Below, piece after piece: positions 1-10,361 of a stretch of DNA of 64,000 nucleotides. The translations under genes were made by a program, and so were the position numbers. The stretch is from positions 2,356,001 to 2,420,000 of the forward strand of contig NZ_CP019038.1 of the NCBI RefSeq assembly GCF_001941825.1. The letters are read 5' to 3'. The notes under the pieces are model-generated. The model was not told the DNA's origin, did not search any database, and saw only the letters and a list, made by a program, of their open reading frames with translations. Position 1 is the first letter of the stretch. Each line of letters starts with the position of its first letter. This DNA comes from Massilia putida (GTDB lineage: Bacteria > Pseudomonadota > Gammaproteobacteria > Burkholderiales > Burkholderiaceae_D).

Positions 1-1086
1 GCGTCCCGGCGCGTGGCCGCTGCGCCCTGCCCGCTGCAGCAGCCGCGCGATACCCTTGGCGCTGCCGACCTGCAGCACGCGCTCGACGGGCAGAAAATCC
101 ACGCCGAGGTCGAGGCTCGCCGTGCACACGACGGCTTTCAGGTCGCCGCGCTTGAGCCCCGTCTCGACCCATTCGCGCACCTCGCGGTCGAGCGAGCCGT
201 GGTGCAGCGCGACGAGGCCGGCCCAGTCGGGACGCGCTTCGATCAGGTTCTGGTACCACAGCTCCGATTGCGAGCGCGTGTTCGTGAAGATCAGCGTCGC
301 CTCGTGGTGCTCGATCTCGTCGATCACCGGCTGCAGCATCTGCAGGCCCAGGTGGCCGGCCCACGGAAAGCGTGCGACGTTGGGCGGCACGAGGCAGTCG
401 ACGACGATCTGTTTTTTCAGGTCGCCCTCGACGAGCACGCCGCCGTCCGGATCGCCCAGCAGAACGCTGCGCGCGTCAAGCAGATTGCCCATCGTGGCCG
501 ACAGGCCCCACACGACGAGACCGGGATTCCAGCGCCGCAGCCGCGCCAGCGCCAGCTGCACCTGCACGCCGCGCTTGCTGCCCATCAGCTCGTGCCACTC
601 GTCGATGACGATCATGTCCAGGTGCTTGAACTGGTCGCGCGCGGCCGCATGCGACAGCAGCAGCGACAGGCTTTCCGGCGTCGTGATCAGCACGCCCGGC
701 AGCGATTTCGACTGGCGCGCGCGCTCGGCCGCGCCCGTGTCGCCCGTGCGCGAGCCGACGCTCCACATGCCGATGGCGTCCGGGCTCGCGGCCGAAAGCT
801 CGGCCGCCGACGTTTCCAGCGAGCGCTGCGTGTCCGCGGCCAGCGCGCGCATCGGCGTGATCCACAGTACGCGCAGGCCCGTGTTTGCGCGCCTGCTGCG
901 ATTGGCTCCCCGCAGCAGCGCCGCGAACCAGACAGCGTAGGTCTTGCCCGCGCCCGTGTTCGCGTGCAGCAGGCCCGATTCGCCGGCCAGCGCGGCCTTC
1001 CACACGGCGCGCTGGAACGGGAACACCTTCCAGCCGCGCGCCGCGAACCACGCGTCGACCGCCTGCTCTGCCTGCGCCTTCGTCAT
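1..1086 (-). CDS. Ligase-associated Lhr-like DEXH-box helicase, 3' part missing
   Basis: First 362 codons of a superfamily 2 helicase that runs off the left edge. The start is the ATG at 1086, which overlaps the ligase stop (ATGA), so the two are translationally coupled. Visible motifs are Walker A TGAGKT (residues 44-49), a DEWH box in a stretch reading [11 protein letters not shown], motif III-like LSATMGN and a C-terminal helicase region with [10 protein letters not shown] and [12 protein letters not shown] residues near the edge. The family is the ligase-associated DNA-damage-response helicase, related to Lhr, which usually sits with an ATP-dependent ligase and a beta-CASP/SNM1-like nuclease exactly as here. 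Role in repair is inferred from that context. The C-terminal domains cannot be seen. Confidence 0.87.
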   Translation of the reverse strand, partial: MTKAQAEQAVDAWFAARGWKVFPFQRAVWKAALAGESGLLHANTGAGKTYAVWFAALLRGANRSRRANTGLRVLWITPMRALAADTQRSLETSAAELSAASPDAIGMWSVGSRTGDTGAAERARQSKSLPGVLITTPESLSLLLSHAAARDQFKHLDMIVIDEWHELMGSKRGVQVQLALARLRRWNPGLVVWGLSATMGNLLDARSVLLGDPDGGVLVEGDLKKQIVVDCLVPPNVARFPWAGHLGLQMLQPVIDEIEHHEATLIFTNTRSQSELWYQNLIEARPDWAGLVALHHGSLDREVREWVETGLKRGDLKAVVCTASLDLGVDFLPVERVLQVGSAKGIARLLQRAGRSGHAPGR

Positions 1087-2714
1087 GGCGTCACTGCTCC
1101 CAGCAGTCCCTTCAACGTATCGAGCGTATCGGCCTGCTCGACCGTCTTGTCGTCGCGCCGCCGCAGGATGCGCGGAAAACGCACGGCGATGCCGGCCTTG
1201 TGGCGGGTCGACAGGGCGATGCCCTCGAAGCCGATCTCGAACACCATCGTCGGCCGCACGGACCGCACGGGCCCGAATTTTTCCACCGTCGTCTTGCGGA
1301 TGATGTTGTCGACCTGGGCGATCTCCGCATCCGTCAGGCCGGAATACGCCTTCGCGAACGGGACGAGCTTGCGCGCATCGCCCTCGCCGTCCCACACGGC
1401 GAACGTGTAGTCCGTGTAGAGCGACGCGCGCCGGCCGCTGCCCGCCTGGGCATAGATCAGCACCGCGTCGACGGCATACGGATCGATCTTCCACTTCCAC
1501 CATGTGCCCACGTCCTTCGTGCGGCCCACGCCGTATTGCGCATCCTTCGCCTTGAGCATCATGCCTTCGACGCCGCGCGCGCGCGATTCGGCGCGCAACT
1601 TGCCGAGATCCTCCCAGCTGTCGGCCGTGACGAGGGGAGAAATCCGCAACCGCGGTTGCGCGGCACCCGTGACGAGCGTCTCCAGCAGCGCGCGCCGTTC
1701 GTGCTGGGGCAGCGCGCGCGTGTCGACGCCGTCCAGTTCCAGCAAGTCGTACGCGAGCAGCACGGCGGGCAGCTCGGCCAGCAGCTTGCTCGATAGCGTC
1801 TTGCGGCCGATGCGCTTCTGCAGGTCGGCGAACGGCGCGGGCGCGTCGCCCTCGGTCCAGACCAGCACCTCGCCGTCGACCACCGTCCCTTCCGGCAGAT
1901 GGATCCCCGCCAGTTCGGGAAAGCGCTCCGTGATGAGGTCTTCGCCGCGCGACCACAGGTAATTCTGGCCGCCGCGCCGCACGAGCTGGGCGCGGATGCC
2001 GTCGTACTTCCACTCGACCTGCCAGTCGCCCATGTCGCCGAGCGCAGCAGGGTCGCCCTGCAGCTGGTGCGCGAGAAAGAACGGGTAAGGCTGGCCGCCG
2101 CGCAGCTTGTGCTCGTCGTGGTTCTCCGCCGCGATCAGTTGCAGGAAGCCGGCCGCCGTCGGTTTGACGCGGCCATCCGTCCACCCCATCAGGCGCTGGG
2201 CGATCAGCTTCGAATCGACGGCCGCGATGGAGGCCAGCGCGCGCGTGACGAGCAGCTTCGACACGCCGACGCGAAAGCCCCCGCCGATCAGCTTCACGAA
2301 CAGGAAGCGCTCCCTCCACGTGAGCTCGTCCCAGTAGGAAAAGAGCGCCGCCCGGATCGTGCCCGGATCGGCGCCGCGCAGGGGCCCGATGCGCTCTTCC
2401 ATCCAGACGGCCAGGCCGACGTCGCTCGCGCGCTTGGGCGGCGGCAGGATGTGGGCGATGGTCTCGGCCGTGTCGCCGACCGCCGCATACGATTCGTCGA
2501 ACAGCCAGTCGTCCAGGCCCGCGTACTCGATCGCGTACTGGCGCAGCAGCTTGCTCGGCACGGCCTGGCGCGGCTTGCCGCCGGCGAGGAAGTACACGGC
2601 CCACGCGGCGTTTTCCGGGGCGGCGCTGGCAAAGTAGTTCTGCAGCGCCTCGAGCTTGCGGTTGGTGGCGGTGGTTTCGTCGAGTTCGGCGTACAGGCGG
2701 GCGAATTCACGCAT
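1083..2714 (-). CDS. ATP-dependent DNA ligase (repair operon type)
   Basis: 543-residue nick-sealing enzyme of the ATP-dependent ligase superfamily. The adenylation motif [10 protein letters not shown] places the catalytic lysine at about residue 236. It is followed by [18 protein letters not shown] and [15 protein letters not shown], which correspond to later nucleotidyltransferase motifs and the start of the OB fold. An N-terminal helical domain precedes the catalytic core. The start at 2714 (MREFARLY) overlaps the upstream nuclease stop by 8 bp; an in-frame extension of 32 arginine-rich residues is possible but lies inside the nuclease gene. Lies between nuclease and helicase in one operon, so a joint role in DNA damage repair is likely. 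Confidence 0.9.
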   Translation of the reverse strand: MREFARLYAELDETTATNRKLEALQNYFASAAPENAAWAVYFLAGGKPRQAVPSKLLRQYAIEYAGLDDWLFDESYAAVGDTAETIAHILPPPKRASDVGLAVWMEERIGPLRGADPGTIRAALFSYWDELTWRERFLFVKLIGGGFRVGVSKLLVTRALASIAAVDSKLIAQRLMGWTDGRVKPTAAGFLQLIAAENHDEHKLRGGQPYPFFLAHQLQGDPAALGDMGDWQVEWKYDGIRAQLVRRGGQNYLWSRGEDLITERFPELAGIHLPEGTVVDGEVLVWTEGDAPAPFADLQKRIGRKTLSSKLLAELPAVLLAYDLLELDGVDTRALPQHERRALLETLVTGAAQPRLRISPLVTADSWEDLGKLRAESRARGVEGMMLKAKDAQYGVGRTKDVGTWWKWKIDPYAVDAVLIYAQAGSGRRASLYTDYTFAVWDGEGDARKLVPFAKAYSGLTDAEIAQVDNIIRKTTVEKFGPVRSVRPTMVFEIGFEGIALSTRHKAGIAVRFPRILRRRDDKTVEQADTLDTLKGLLGAVTP

Positions 2715-3756
2715 CCTTCGCCTCCTCCGCAGGCGCTTGCGGCTCGCCGGGCGTCGCGCCGACGGCTTCGTCGTCCTCCTCGCCATACTCCGTGTCGAAC
2801 GCTTTCGCATCGAGCCCGATCTGGCACAGCCAGCGCACCATCACGGGAATCGAGCCGTGCGTGACGATGACCTGCTGCGCGCCCGTCGCGTGGATCGCGT
2901 CCAGCAAGCCGGGCCAGTCGGCGTGGTCGGACAGCACGAAGCCGCGGTCGACGCCGCGCCGCCGGCGCGCGCCGCGCAGCAGCATCCAGCCGCTGGCGAA
3001 GGCGTCGGAATAATCGCCGAAGCGGCGCGTCCAGGGCGAGCCCGATGCGGACGGCGGTGCCAGCACGAGCGCCTTTTTCAGGTCCGCCTTGTCCGTTTCG
3101 CTGACGAGCTGCGTGTGCGGCAAGGCCACGCCGCCCTCGCGGTAGATGCGGTTCAGCGGCTCGACGGCGCCGTGGCAGACGATGGGGCCGATGGATGGAT
3201 CGAGGCCGCTGAGCAGCCGCTGCGCCTTGCCGAACGCATAGGCATACAGGACGCTCGTGCGGCCTTCATCGGCATTGCGGCGCCACCAGCGGTTGATCTC
3301 GTCGAACACGTCCTGCTGAGGATCCCAGCGGTAGATCGGCAGGCCGAACGTGGATTCCGTGATGAAGGTGTGGCAGCGCACGGCCTCGAACGGCGCGCAG
3401 GTGGCGTCGGGCTCGACCTTGTAATCGCCCGATGCGACCCAGATCTCGCCCTCGTACTCCATCCGGATCTGGCTCGATCCCAGCACGTGGCCGGCCGGGT
3501 GCAGCGAGATCGTCACACCGTTGTGGACGATTTTTTCGCCATAGTCGACGCCCTCGATATTGATGTCCTGGCCGAGCCGCGACTTCAGGATGCCGACGCT
3601 TTGCTGCGAGGCCAGGTAGTGCTTGTGGCCCCAGCGCGCATGGTCGCCGTGCGCATGGGTGATGACGGCCCGGTCCACCGGCCGCCAGGGGTCGATGTAG
3701 AACTGGCCCGGCACACAGTACAGGCCTTCCTTGCGTACGACGACCATGTCTCCCAT
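2707..3756 (-). CDS. Ligase-associated DNA-damage-response exonuclease (metallo-beta-lactamase fold)
   Basis: 349-residue member of the SNM1/beta-CASP-like nucleases. The metal-binding signature HAHGDH is at residues 34-39, with later HPAGHVLGS, SGDYK, STFGLP and a C-terminal LSDHADWPGL, all typical of this fold. Predicted to trim DNA ends or remove damaged ends before ligation by the adjacent ligase. The start at 3756 has AAGGAGG about 10 bases upstream; an internal ATG at 3747 is less well placed. It is 23 bp downstream of recQ on the same strand, so all four genes may be one transcript. Confidence 0.9.
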   Translation of the reverse strand: MGDMVVVRKEGLYCVPGQFYIDPWRPVDRAVITHAHGDHARWGHKHYLASQQSVGILKSRLGQDINIEGVDYGEKIVHNGVTISLHPAGHVLGSSQIRMEYEGEIWVASGDYKVEPDATCAPFEAVRCHTFITESTFGLPIYRWDPQQDVFDEINRWWRRNADEGRTSVLYAYAFGKAQRLLSGLDPSIGPIVCHGAVEPLNRIYREGGVALPHTQLVSETDKADLKKALVLAPPSASGSPWTRRFGDYSDAFASGWMLLRGARRRRGVDRGFVLSDHADWPGLLDAIHATGAQQVIVTHGSIPVMVRWLCQIGLDAKAFDTEYGEEDDEAVGATPGEPQAPAEEAKDA

Positions 3757-3779
3757 GCGGTTGGCGTCCTCCTTGTATT

Positions 3780-5492
3780 TTATGCCGGCGCGACGAAATC
3801 GGCGACGAAGGCGCGCTGCTCGCCGTCCGGGAATTCGATGTTGACCTGGTCCCCGGCGACGGACAGCACGACGCCCTCGCCATACTTGGGCACCGTCACG
3901 CGCGCCCCCGACTCGAACGCCGGGCCGGCCGGCGCATCGCCTTCCGGTTCGCGGTCGAATTCGTCGTCGCGGATCTCGATATCGTCAAGGAGCACGGCGG
4001 CCGGCGGATTCAGGCAGTTGTCGCAGCGGCAGCACTTCTCGAACCCTTCGACCTCGTCGCCGAAGTAATCGAGCAGCAGCTTCCAGCGGCAGAAACCACT
4101 GACGGCATACGATACCATCTGTTCCAGCGCTTCCTTGTCGCGCTCCTGCTTCTGGCGATACACCTCGGCCATCGCCGCGAACAGTTTATCGGCAGGCTCC
4201 GCGCTGCCCAGCGCGTATGCCAGCTTGCGGTTCTGGCGCAGCAGCTTCGCATCCTTCAGCAGCTTCAGGCAGACTTTCAGGTGCGGCCCGGCGAGGTCGC
4301 CCGCCACGTCCTCGACGCGGTCGGGCGTCGCCGTTTCGTTGTCCAGGAGTTCGCGCACGGCCTCGTACACGGCGCGGATCTCCTCGGCCGTCGGGTAGTG
4401 CTTCACGAGGAAGAACTGCTGCACGCGCTTGTCGTCCTGCAGGAACAGCAGCGTGCAGCGGGCGTCCTGGCCGTCGCGGCCCGCGCGGCCGGATTCCTGG
4501 TAATACGCTTCCAGGTTGGCGGGGATCTGCAGGTGGATGACGAAGCGCGTGTCCGGCTTGTCGATGCCCATGCCGAACGCGTTCGTCGCCACCATCACGC
4601 GCCGCTCGTCGTTCATGAACAGGTCCTGGTTCGCGCGGCGCTCGGCGGCATGCAGCTTGCCGTGGTAGAGCGTGACGGACTCGCCGGCATCCAGCAACAG
4701 CTGGTGCATCTCTTCCGCCGCCTTGACGGTGGCCGCGTAGACGATGCCCGTCCCCGCCGTCTCGCGCACGAGGCGCAGCGCCTCCTGGAATTTTTCGTCG
4801 GGGTTCGTCACCTGCACGACGCCGTACTGCAGGTTCGGGCGGTAGATGCCCGTGTTGATGACATTCATCCGCGGGCGGTTCAGCTGGCGGCCGATGTCGT
4901 CGATGACGTCTTCCGTCGCCGTGGCCGTGAGCGCCAGCACGGGCGGGCGGCCCAGCGCGTCGATCGCGCCGGCCATCTCGAGGTAGGCCGGGCGGAAGTC
5001 GTGACCCCATTGCGAGATGCAATGCGCTTCGTCGACGACCACGAGGGCGATGGGAACACGCCGGAGCACGTCGACGAATTCGGGCATGGTGAGGCGCTCG
5101 GGCGTGCAGAACACGATCTCGCAACGGCCGTCGAGCATCGCGGCCAGCGCCGTCCTCTCCTCCTCGGCCGACAGGCTGCTGTTGACCTGCTCGGCGCGGA
5201 TGCCGAGTTCCCCGAGCTTTTCCAACTGGTCTTTCATGAGCGAGATCAGCGGAGAAACGACGACCGTCATGCCGTCCTTGATGCGGGCGGGGATCTGGTA
5301 GCACAGCGATTTACCGCTGCCGGTGGGCATGATCGCCAGCGTGTCCTTGCCGTCGAGGACGCTGTCGATGACGCGTTGCTGGCCGTCGCGCAGGTGTTCG
5401 ATGCCGAACACGGTACGCAGCAGGCGGCGGATGGTGTTGCGGCGCACCGCGAGCACACCTTTGTGGAGGAGTTTGGGGTCGTGTGTGGTCAT
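3780..5492 (-). CDS. recQ: RecQ-family ATP-dependent DNA helicase
   Basis: 570-residue 3'-5' DNA helicase. Walker A TGSGKS is at residues 57-62, the DEAH box sits in VVVDEAHCISQWGHDFRP, and motif III is LTATATEDV. Later come GMGIDKPDTRFVIH and ESGRAGRDGQ, then the RecQ C-terminal zinc-binding cysteines CCRCDNC near residue 490. There is no HRDC domain; instead the C-terminus has a short basic-acidic segment (ARVTVPKYGEGVV...FPDG) like the small beta-barrel tails of UvrD/PcrA-type helicases. It is the first gene of the minus-strand repair block. The symbol is by family; E. coli RecQ has a different C-terminus. Confidence 0.9.
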   Translation of the reverse strand: MTTHDPKLLHKGVLAVRRNTIRRLLRTVFGIEHLRDGQQRVIDSVLDGKDTLAIMPTGSGKSLCYQIPARIKDGMTVVVSPLISLMKDQLEKLGELGIRAEQVNSSLSAEEERTALAAMLDGRCEIVFCTPERLTMPEFVDVLRRVPIALVVVDEAHCISQWGHDFRPAYLEMAGAIDALGRPPVLALTATATEDVIDDIGRQLNRPRMNVINTGIYRPNLQYGVVQVTNPDEKFQEALRLVRETAGTGIVYAATVKAAEEMHQLLLDAGESVTLYHGKLHAAERRANQDLFMNDERRVMVATNAFGMGIDKPDTRFVIHLQIPANLEAYYQESGRAGRDGQDARCTLLFLQDDKRVQQFFLVKHYPTAEEIRAVYEAVRELLDNETATPDRVEDVAGDLAGPHLKVCLKLLKDAKLLRQNRKLAYALGSAEPADKLFAAMAEVYRQKQERDKEALEQMVSYAVSGFCRWKLLLDYFGDEVEGFEKCCRCDNCLNPPAAVLLDDIEIRDDEFDREPEGDAPAGPAFESGARVTVPKYGEGVVLSVAGDQVNIEFPDGEQRAFVADFVAPA

Positions 5493-5705
5493 GATGAATC
5501 CACTCTAAGCCTGAGCACGTGGACACGCCATAGGACGCAACCTACAGGCACCGTAGGATCGCTACGACGAGGTACCACGACGGCCCATACATCGTCACGA
5601 GGCTTATTCCTACAGCGTGACGGATTGCCAGCCGATAGTTTCTCTAAGGCACACGACCTAAGATGGCATCAACAAAGACAGGATCCCGCATCCCGGAGGT
5701 TCATC

Positions 5706-5825
5706 ATGATCCGCTACTACCCGACAGCCTTGACCGCAGCCTACCTCGCCCTGACGACCACGGCAACGTGGCTGCTCTGTGCAACCGACGCGCTCGGCGG
5801 GGTGCCGCCGTTGTTCTTCCATTGA
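5706..5825 (+). CDS. Possible 39-residue membrane peptide
   Basis: Short open frame beginning at an ATG with GGAGG seven bases upstream (5695-5699). The peptide starts MIRYYPTALTAAYLAL and is hydrophobic for about 25 residues, consistent with one membrane segment. No family recognised. It is divergent from recQ. The good ribosome binding site is the main support; length makes chance occurrence possible. Confidence 0.35.
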   Translation: MIRYYPTALTAAYLALTTTATWLLCATDALGGVPPLFFH

Positions 5826-6014
5826 CGATGCAGCACCGCTCCGCTTCGCCGGCCGTGCGCCGGGAAATACGCGTTTCTCTGCCCGCCTGAACCGCGTGCG
5901 GCCGTCGCGGCTGCGCGCGTCCCAGTACACCGCCGCAGCGGTTGCAAGTCTGTTACAAATTAGCAGTTGAACAATACGAAGGAGCCGCCATACCTGAGGC
6001 AGGAGGATTCATCC

Positions 6015-6458
6015 ATGAAGTACGCTCTGTTATACGACGATGACGCGGCCGCGCGCCGCCACAGTGCCACTCTGCTCAAGTCGCTCGGCTACCTGGTCGC
6101 CGAGACAACGACGGTCGGGGCCGTGCTGAACGCCACCGGGGCCCTGCACTTCGACGTAATCCTCACCGCCAGCGCACACGCCGCCGGCGACCGGCGTTCC
6201 CTGCCCGGCGAACTGTCGCGCCTGGCGCCCGACACGCCCACGATCCTGCTGCTGGATGAGGGCGAGCCGTTCCCGCCGCTGTACCACGCGTTCAGCGCCA
6301 CCATCACGAAACCGGTCACCGTGCGCGCGCTGCGCCACGCGCTCGAATTCGGGCTGGACGGCACGGGTCCGCGGCCGGTGCCGCACGCCGTCCGCTACGA
6401 GCGGCGCGACGGCCAGCGGCGCCGGCAGATGCGCGAGGCCGCGACGACCGTGCGCTGA
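6015..6458 (+). CDS. Degenerate response-regulator receiver-like protein
   Basis: 147 residues with a CheY-like layout: acidic cluster YDDD at residues 7-10 and a conserved lysine-proline in ATITKP near residue 107. The expected phospho-acceptor aspartate after FDVILT (residue 52) is alanine, so it probably cannot be phosphorylated in the usual way. The C-terminus is arginine-rich. The start at 6015 has AGGAGG at 6001-6006; an upstream TTG frame extension lacks a ribosome site. Single gene between the RecQ block and ahpF. A pseudo-receiver role as an adaptor or DNA/protein-binding switch is inference only. Confidence 0.6.
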   Translation: MKYALLYDDDAAARRHSATLLKSLGYLVAETTTVGAVLNATGALHFDVILTASAHAAGDRRSLPGELSRLAPDTPTILLLDEGEPFPPLYHAFSATITKPVTVRALRHALEFGLDGTGPRPVPHAVRYERRDGQRRRQMREAATTVR

Positions 6459-6489
6459 GCGCCCGCCCAGCGCGCGGCGGCCGACGCAC

Positions 6490-6527
6490 AAAAAAGGCAG
6501 CGCCCCCTTCTGGAGGAACGCTGCCTT
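6490..6527 (-). terminator. Rho-independent terminator after ahpF
   Basis: GGCAGCG (6496-6502) pairs with CGCTGCC (6519-6525); read on the minus strand the stem is followed by TTTTTT. It lies 39 bp beyond the ahpF stop and may also slow plus-strand transcription from the receiver-like gene. Confidence 0.8.
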
Positions 6528-6565
6528 GCCTGCCGGACGATACGCCGCCCGGACCAGGAAAACAC

Positions 6566-8143
6566 TTACGCGGCTTCCACCGCCACCGGCATCCGGATCA
6601 GGTAATCGAACGCGGACAACGCCGCCTTCGCCCCCTCCCCCGCCGCGATCACGATCTGCTTGAACGGCGTCGTCGTCGCATCGCCCGCGGCGAACACGCC
6701 CGGGATATTGGTGCGGCCGTGCGCATCCACGACGATCTCGCCGAAGCGCGACAGTTCCACCGTGCCCTTCAGGAACTCCGTGTTCGGCACGAGGCCGATC
6801 TGGACGAACACGCCGGCGAGCGGAACGTGGTGCTCTTCACCGCTCAAGCGATCCTTGAACTTGATGCCATCCACCTTGCTGCCGTCGCCGGTGATCTCGG
6901 TCGTCTGCGCGTTCACGTGGATCGTCACGTTCTTCAGGCTCTCGACCTTGTTGACGAGCACCGCGTCCGCCTTCAGCTGCGGCGCGAATTCCAGCAGGGT
7001 CACGTGCTCGACGATGCCCGCGAGGTCGATCGCCGCTTCCACGCCCGAGTTGCCGCCGCCGATGACCGCGACGCGCTTGCCCTTGTACAGCGGGCCGTCG
7101 CAGTGCGGGCAATAGTTCACGCCGGCGTTCTTGTACTCTTGCTCGCCCGGCACGTTCACGTTCCTCCAGCGCGCGCCTGTCGACAGGATCACGGTGCTCG
7201 ACTTCAGCGAGCCGCCGTTCGAGAACTGCACTTCGACCAGTTCGCCCGAGCTTGAGGGCGGGATGATCTTCGCCGCGGTCTGCTGCGTCATGATGTCCAC
7301 GCCGTAGTGGCGCACCTGGGCTTCCAGCGCGGCGGCGAATTTCGGGCCGTCCGTTTCCAGCACGGAGATATAGTTCTCGATCGACATCGTGTCGTTCACC
7401 TGGCCGCCCATGCGTTCCGTCGCGATGCCGGTTCGGATGCCTTTGCGGGCTGCGTACACGGCCGCTGCCGCACCCGACGGGCCGCCGCCGACGATCAGCA
7501 CGTCGTACGGGTCCTTCGCGTTCAGCTTCGCGGCGTCACGGGCGCCGGCGCCCTTGTCCAGCTTGGCGACGATCTCTTCGATCATCATGCGGCCCGAGCC
7601 GAACATCTCGCCGTTCAGGAACACCATCGGCACGGCCATCACCTTGCGCGACTCGACTTCGGCCTGGAACGCGCCGCCTTCGATCACGGTCGTTTTCACC
7701 CGCGGATTCAGGATGGCCATCAGCGACAGCGCCTGCACCACGTCCGGGCAGTTATGGCAGCTCAGCGACATATACATCTCGAAGTTGTACTCGCCGTCGA
7801 GCGCTTTGATGGCGTCGATCGTTTCGGCCTCGACTTTCGGCGGATGGCCGCCCGTCCACAGCAGCGCCAGCACGAGCGACGTGAATTCGTGGCCCAGCGG
7901 CAGGCCGGCGAAGCGCAAGCTCGTGCCGGTGCCGACGCGCTGCAGGGTGAACGACGGTTTGCGGGCGTCGTTGCCGTCCGTGCGCAGGGAGATCTTGTCG
8001 GCGCGCAGGCCCTGGATCGTCTGGAGCAGGTCGAGCGTCTGCCTGGAGGTGTCGCTGTCGTCGAGCGAGGCGACGATTTCGAACGGTTGCTGGACGCGTT
8101 GCAGGTAGCCGGCGAGTTGGTTCTTCAGTTCTTGTTCGAGCAT
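6566..8143 (-). CDS. ahpF: Alkyl hydroperoxide reductase subunit F
   Basis: 525-residue FAD/NADH disulfide reductase that recharges AhpC. Order of domains: N-terminal thioredoxin-like pair with CHNC near residues 128-131, FAD-binding [10 protein letters not shown], redox-active CPHC near residue 342, NAD-binding [10 protein letters not shown], and C-terminal FAD motif GVFAAGDAT. Length matches the family (about 520). The start at 8143 (MLEQELKNQ) has GAAAGGA upstream; the longer frame adds residues without a ribosome site. Downstream of ahpC on the same strand with a 219-bp gap. No OxyR site could be assigned by eye. Confidence 0.95.
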   Translation of the reverse strand: MLEQELKNQLAGYLQRVQQPFEIVASLDDSDTSRQTLDLLQTIQGLRADKISLRTDGNDARKPSFTLQRVGTGTSLRFAGLPLGHEFTSLVLALLWTGGHPPKVEAETIDAIKALDGEYNFEMYMSLSCHNCPDVVQALSLMAILNPRVKTTVIEGGAFQAEVESRKVMAVPMVFLNGEMFGSGRMMIEEIVAKLDKGAGARDAAKLNAKDPYDVLIVGGGPSGAAAAVYAARKGIRTGIATERMGGQVNDTMSIENYISVLETDGPKFAAALEAQVRHYGVDIMTQQTAAKIIPPSSSGELVEVQFSNGGSLKSSTVILSTGARWRNVNVPGEQEYKNAGVNYCPHCDGPLYKGKRVAVIGGGNSGVEAAIDLAGIVEHVTLLEFAPQLKADAVLVNKVESLKNVTIHVNAQTTEITGDGSKVDGIKFKDRLSGEEHHVPLAGVFVQIGLVPNTEFLKGTVELSRFGEIVVDAHGRTNIPGVFAAGDATTTPFKQIVIAAGEGAKAALSAFDYLIRMPVAVEAA

Positions 8144-8302
8144 GATCGTATCCTTTCGTTCAGTCGTGTTCAGGCCGATGCATCGCACATGCGGACGCAT
8201 CTATGAAATCTAAATAGTGAATCTGGACCGGCAGATCGGCTGGTTAGATCGCCTGTCTTGCCATGGCGGGCCCGTGCCAAGTGGGCTCGTGGGGAGGGGG
8301 TG

Positions 8303-8331
8303 GGCACCGGCCGCCCCTCGCGGCCGGTGCC
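8303..8331 (-). terminator. Strong hairpin between ahpC and ahpF
   Basis: Perfect 11-bp stem GGCACCGGCCG / CGGCCGGTGCC with a 7-base loop, about 30 bp after the ahpC stop. It lacks a T-run, so it may be an attenuator or mRNA-stabilising structure that sets a higher ahpC than ahpF level rather than a full terminator. A smaller AGATCT hairpin overlaps the ahpC stop codon. Confidence 0.5.
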
Positions 8332-8362
8332 TGTACTACGGTGTTACTTTTTCAGATCTGAA

Positions 8363-8926
8363 TCAGATCTTGCCGACCAGGTCCAGCGACGGCTTCAGCG
8401 TTTCAGCGCCTTCGGTCCACTTGGCCGGGCAGACTTCGCCCGGGTGCGATGCGACGTACTGGGCTGCCTTGACCTTGCGCATCAGCTCCGACGCATCACG
8501 GCCGATGCCGTTGTCGTGCACTTCCATGACCTTGATCTGGCCTTCCGGATTGATCACGAAGGTGCCGCGCAGGGCCAGGCCTTCTTCTTCGATCATGACT
8601 TCGAAGTTACGCGACAGCAGGCCGGTCGGGTCGCCGATCAGCGGGTAGTTGACCTTCTTGATCGCGTCCGAGGTGTCGTGCCATGCCTTGTGGGCGAAGT
8701 GGGTGTCGGTCGACACGCCATAAACCTTCACGCCCATCTTCTCGAACTCCGGCTGGAAAGCAGCCAGGTCTTCCAGTTCGGTCGGGCAGACGAAGGTAAA
8801 GTCGGCCGGGTAGAACATCAGGACCGACCAGGTGCCCTTGAAGTCGGCTTCGGTCAGGTCGATGAACTTGCCTGCGTGGTAGGCGGTTGCTTTGAACGGC
8901 TTGATTTCGGTGTTGATGATGGACAT
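8363..8926 (-). CDS. ahpC: Alkyl hydroperoxide reductase subunit C (peroxiredoxin)
   Basis: 187-residue typical two-cysteine peroxiredoxin reducing H2O2 and organic peroxides in the cytoplasm. Peroxidatic Cys47 is in FTFVCPTE and resolving Cys166 in GEVCPAKW. Full length for the family and very close to the enterobacterial type. GAGGAG precedes the ATG at 8926. The partner reductase AhpF is encoded next on the same strand. Confidence 0.97.
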   Translation of the reverse strand: MSIINTEIKPFKATAYHAGKFIDLTEADFKGTWSVLMFYPADFTFVCPTELEDLAAFQPEFEKMGVKVYGVSTDTHFAHKAWHDTSDAIKKVNYPLIGDPTGLLSRNFEVMIEEEGLALRGTFVINPEGQIKVMEVHDNGIGRDASELMRKVKAAQYVASHPGEVCPAKWTEGAETLKPSLDLVGKI

Positions 8927-9143
8927 GCAGTACTCCTCTTTCGGGGTTAAAAAAAGCTCAGGTGCGTACTATAACCCGCACACACGATCATGTGAAATTG
9001 ATTGAACAGATTTTATCAATTGATTTTAACTATCATCAGGGTGGAGACCCCGTGCCTACGTGACACTCGCGATGTGTTGGCGTTACGCGTGGGCACGTTC
9101 CATTTGAGGCCCCCGGCCTCAAATGTCCACCTTACGAAACGTG

Positions 9144-10361
9144 TCAGGCCGGCGCAGCCGCCGTCTGCATGGCCGTCTCCGTGCACGGCAGGATGAGACT
9201 GAAGCAGGCGCCCTGCCCCGGCGTGCTCTCGACCGTCAGCTGGCCGCCATGCGACGCCGCCAGTTGGCGCGAGATGTACAGGCCCAGGCCGAGACCTTTC
9301 GGCTCGCCGCTCCTGGCGCCCCGCTCGTAGGGTTCGAAGATGCGCTCGATGAAATCGGGCGCGATGCCCTTGCCGTGGTCGCGCACGGCGATCCGCACGT
9401 TGCAGCCCTCATCGTGCACGCTGACCTCGACCGTGCCCCCGCCGCCGTAGCGCAGCGCATTCGTCAACAGATTCACGACGACCTGCTCGATGCGGAACTC
9501 GTCCCAATAGCCTTCGACGGCGTGATGCGGCGCCAGCACGACGGTGGCGCCGGCCGCCGCGGCCTGCAGCGACAAATCGTTGACGACGCGCTCGAGCAAG
9601 GCCATCAGCTCGACCTTGGCCGGACGGATGGACAACGTCCCGCTCTTCATGCGCGACACGTCCAGCATGTCGTCGATGAGGCGGATCATCGCCTTGATCT
9701 GGCGCTCGTCGCGCTTGATCATATTGCCCATCTGCTCGGGATTGAACGCCGGCAGATTGCCCCGTTTCAGTTGCAGGCTGCGCATCTGGGTTTCCAGGAA
9801 CAGCGTGTTGAGCGGTGTGCGCAACTCGTGCGCGACGAGGGACATGAATTCGTCGCGCATGCGCAGCGAGCGCTGGAGCTCGGCCTGCGTCGCGTTCAGT
9901 TCGCCCAGCAGCACTTCCTGCTCGCGCCGCGCCGCTTCCAGCGCCTCCATCTGGCGCCGCATCTCGCGCCGCTGCTGGTCGAGGGTGACAAACACCTGGA
10001 CCTTGCTGCGCACGGCGTCCGGGTCCAGCGGCTTGTACAGGAAGTCGACGGCGCCCGTCTCATACCCTTTGAACGCATAGTTCAGCTCGCGGCCGGCGGC
10101 GGACACGAACACGATCGGGATGTTGCGCGTGCGCGAGGTCGAACGCATCAATTCCGCCAGTTCGAAGCCGTCCATCCCCGGCATCTGCACGTCCAGGATG
10201 GCCAGCGCGAACTCGTGTTCAAGCATCAGGGACAGGGCTTCTTCGCCGGACTGGGCCTGGAACACCTGGCGCTGCTCGTCGCGGATCAGGGCGTCGAGGG
10301 CGCGCAGGTTTTCCGGCAGGTCGTCGACGATCAGCAGTTTGCTAGGGTCGTGTCCGCTCAT
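9144..10361 (-). CDS. Receiver-histidine kinase hybrid
   Basis: 405 residues. An N-terminal receiver domain (acceptor Asp57 in AILDVQMPGMDG, conserved Lys in LYKPLDP) is followed by a coiled-coil linker, a HisKA domain with His178 in VAHELRTPLN, and a HATPase with N-box NLLTNALRYGG and G-boxes DHGKGIAP and GLGLGLY. No membrane segment, so cytoplasmic. The ATG overlaps the CheB-like stop (ATGA), so it is the last gene of a coupled four-gene signalling operon. Likely receives phosphate from, or signals with, the upstream hybrid kinase; that link is inference. Confidence 0.9.
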   Translation of the reverse strand: MSGHDPSKLLIVDDLPENLRALDALIRDEQRQVFQAQSGEEALSLMLEHEFALAILDVQMPGMDGFELAELMRSTSRTRNIPIVFVSAAGRELNYAFKGYETGAVDFLYKPLDPDAVRSKVQVFVTLDQQRREMRRQMEALEAARREQEVLLGELNATQAELQRSLRMRDEFMSLVAHELRTPLNTLFLETQMRSLQLKRGNLPAFNPEQMGNMIKRDERQIKAMIRLIDDMLDVSRMKSGTLSIRPAKVELMALLERVVNDLSLQAAAAGATVVLAPHHAVEGYWDEFRIEQVVVNLLTNALRYGGGGTVEVSVHDEGCNVRIAVRDHGKGIAPDFIERIFEPYERGARSGEPKGLGLGLYISRQLAASHGGQLTVESTPGQGACFSLILPCTETAMQTAAAPA

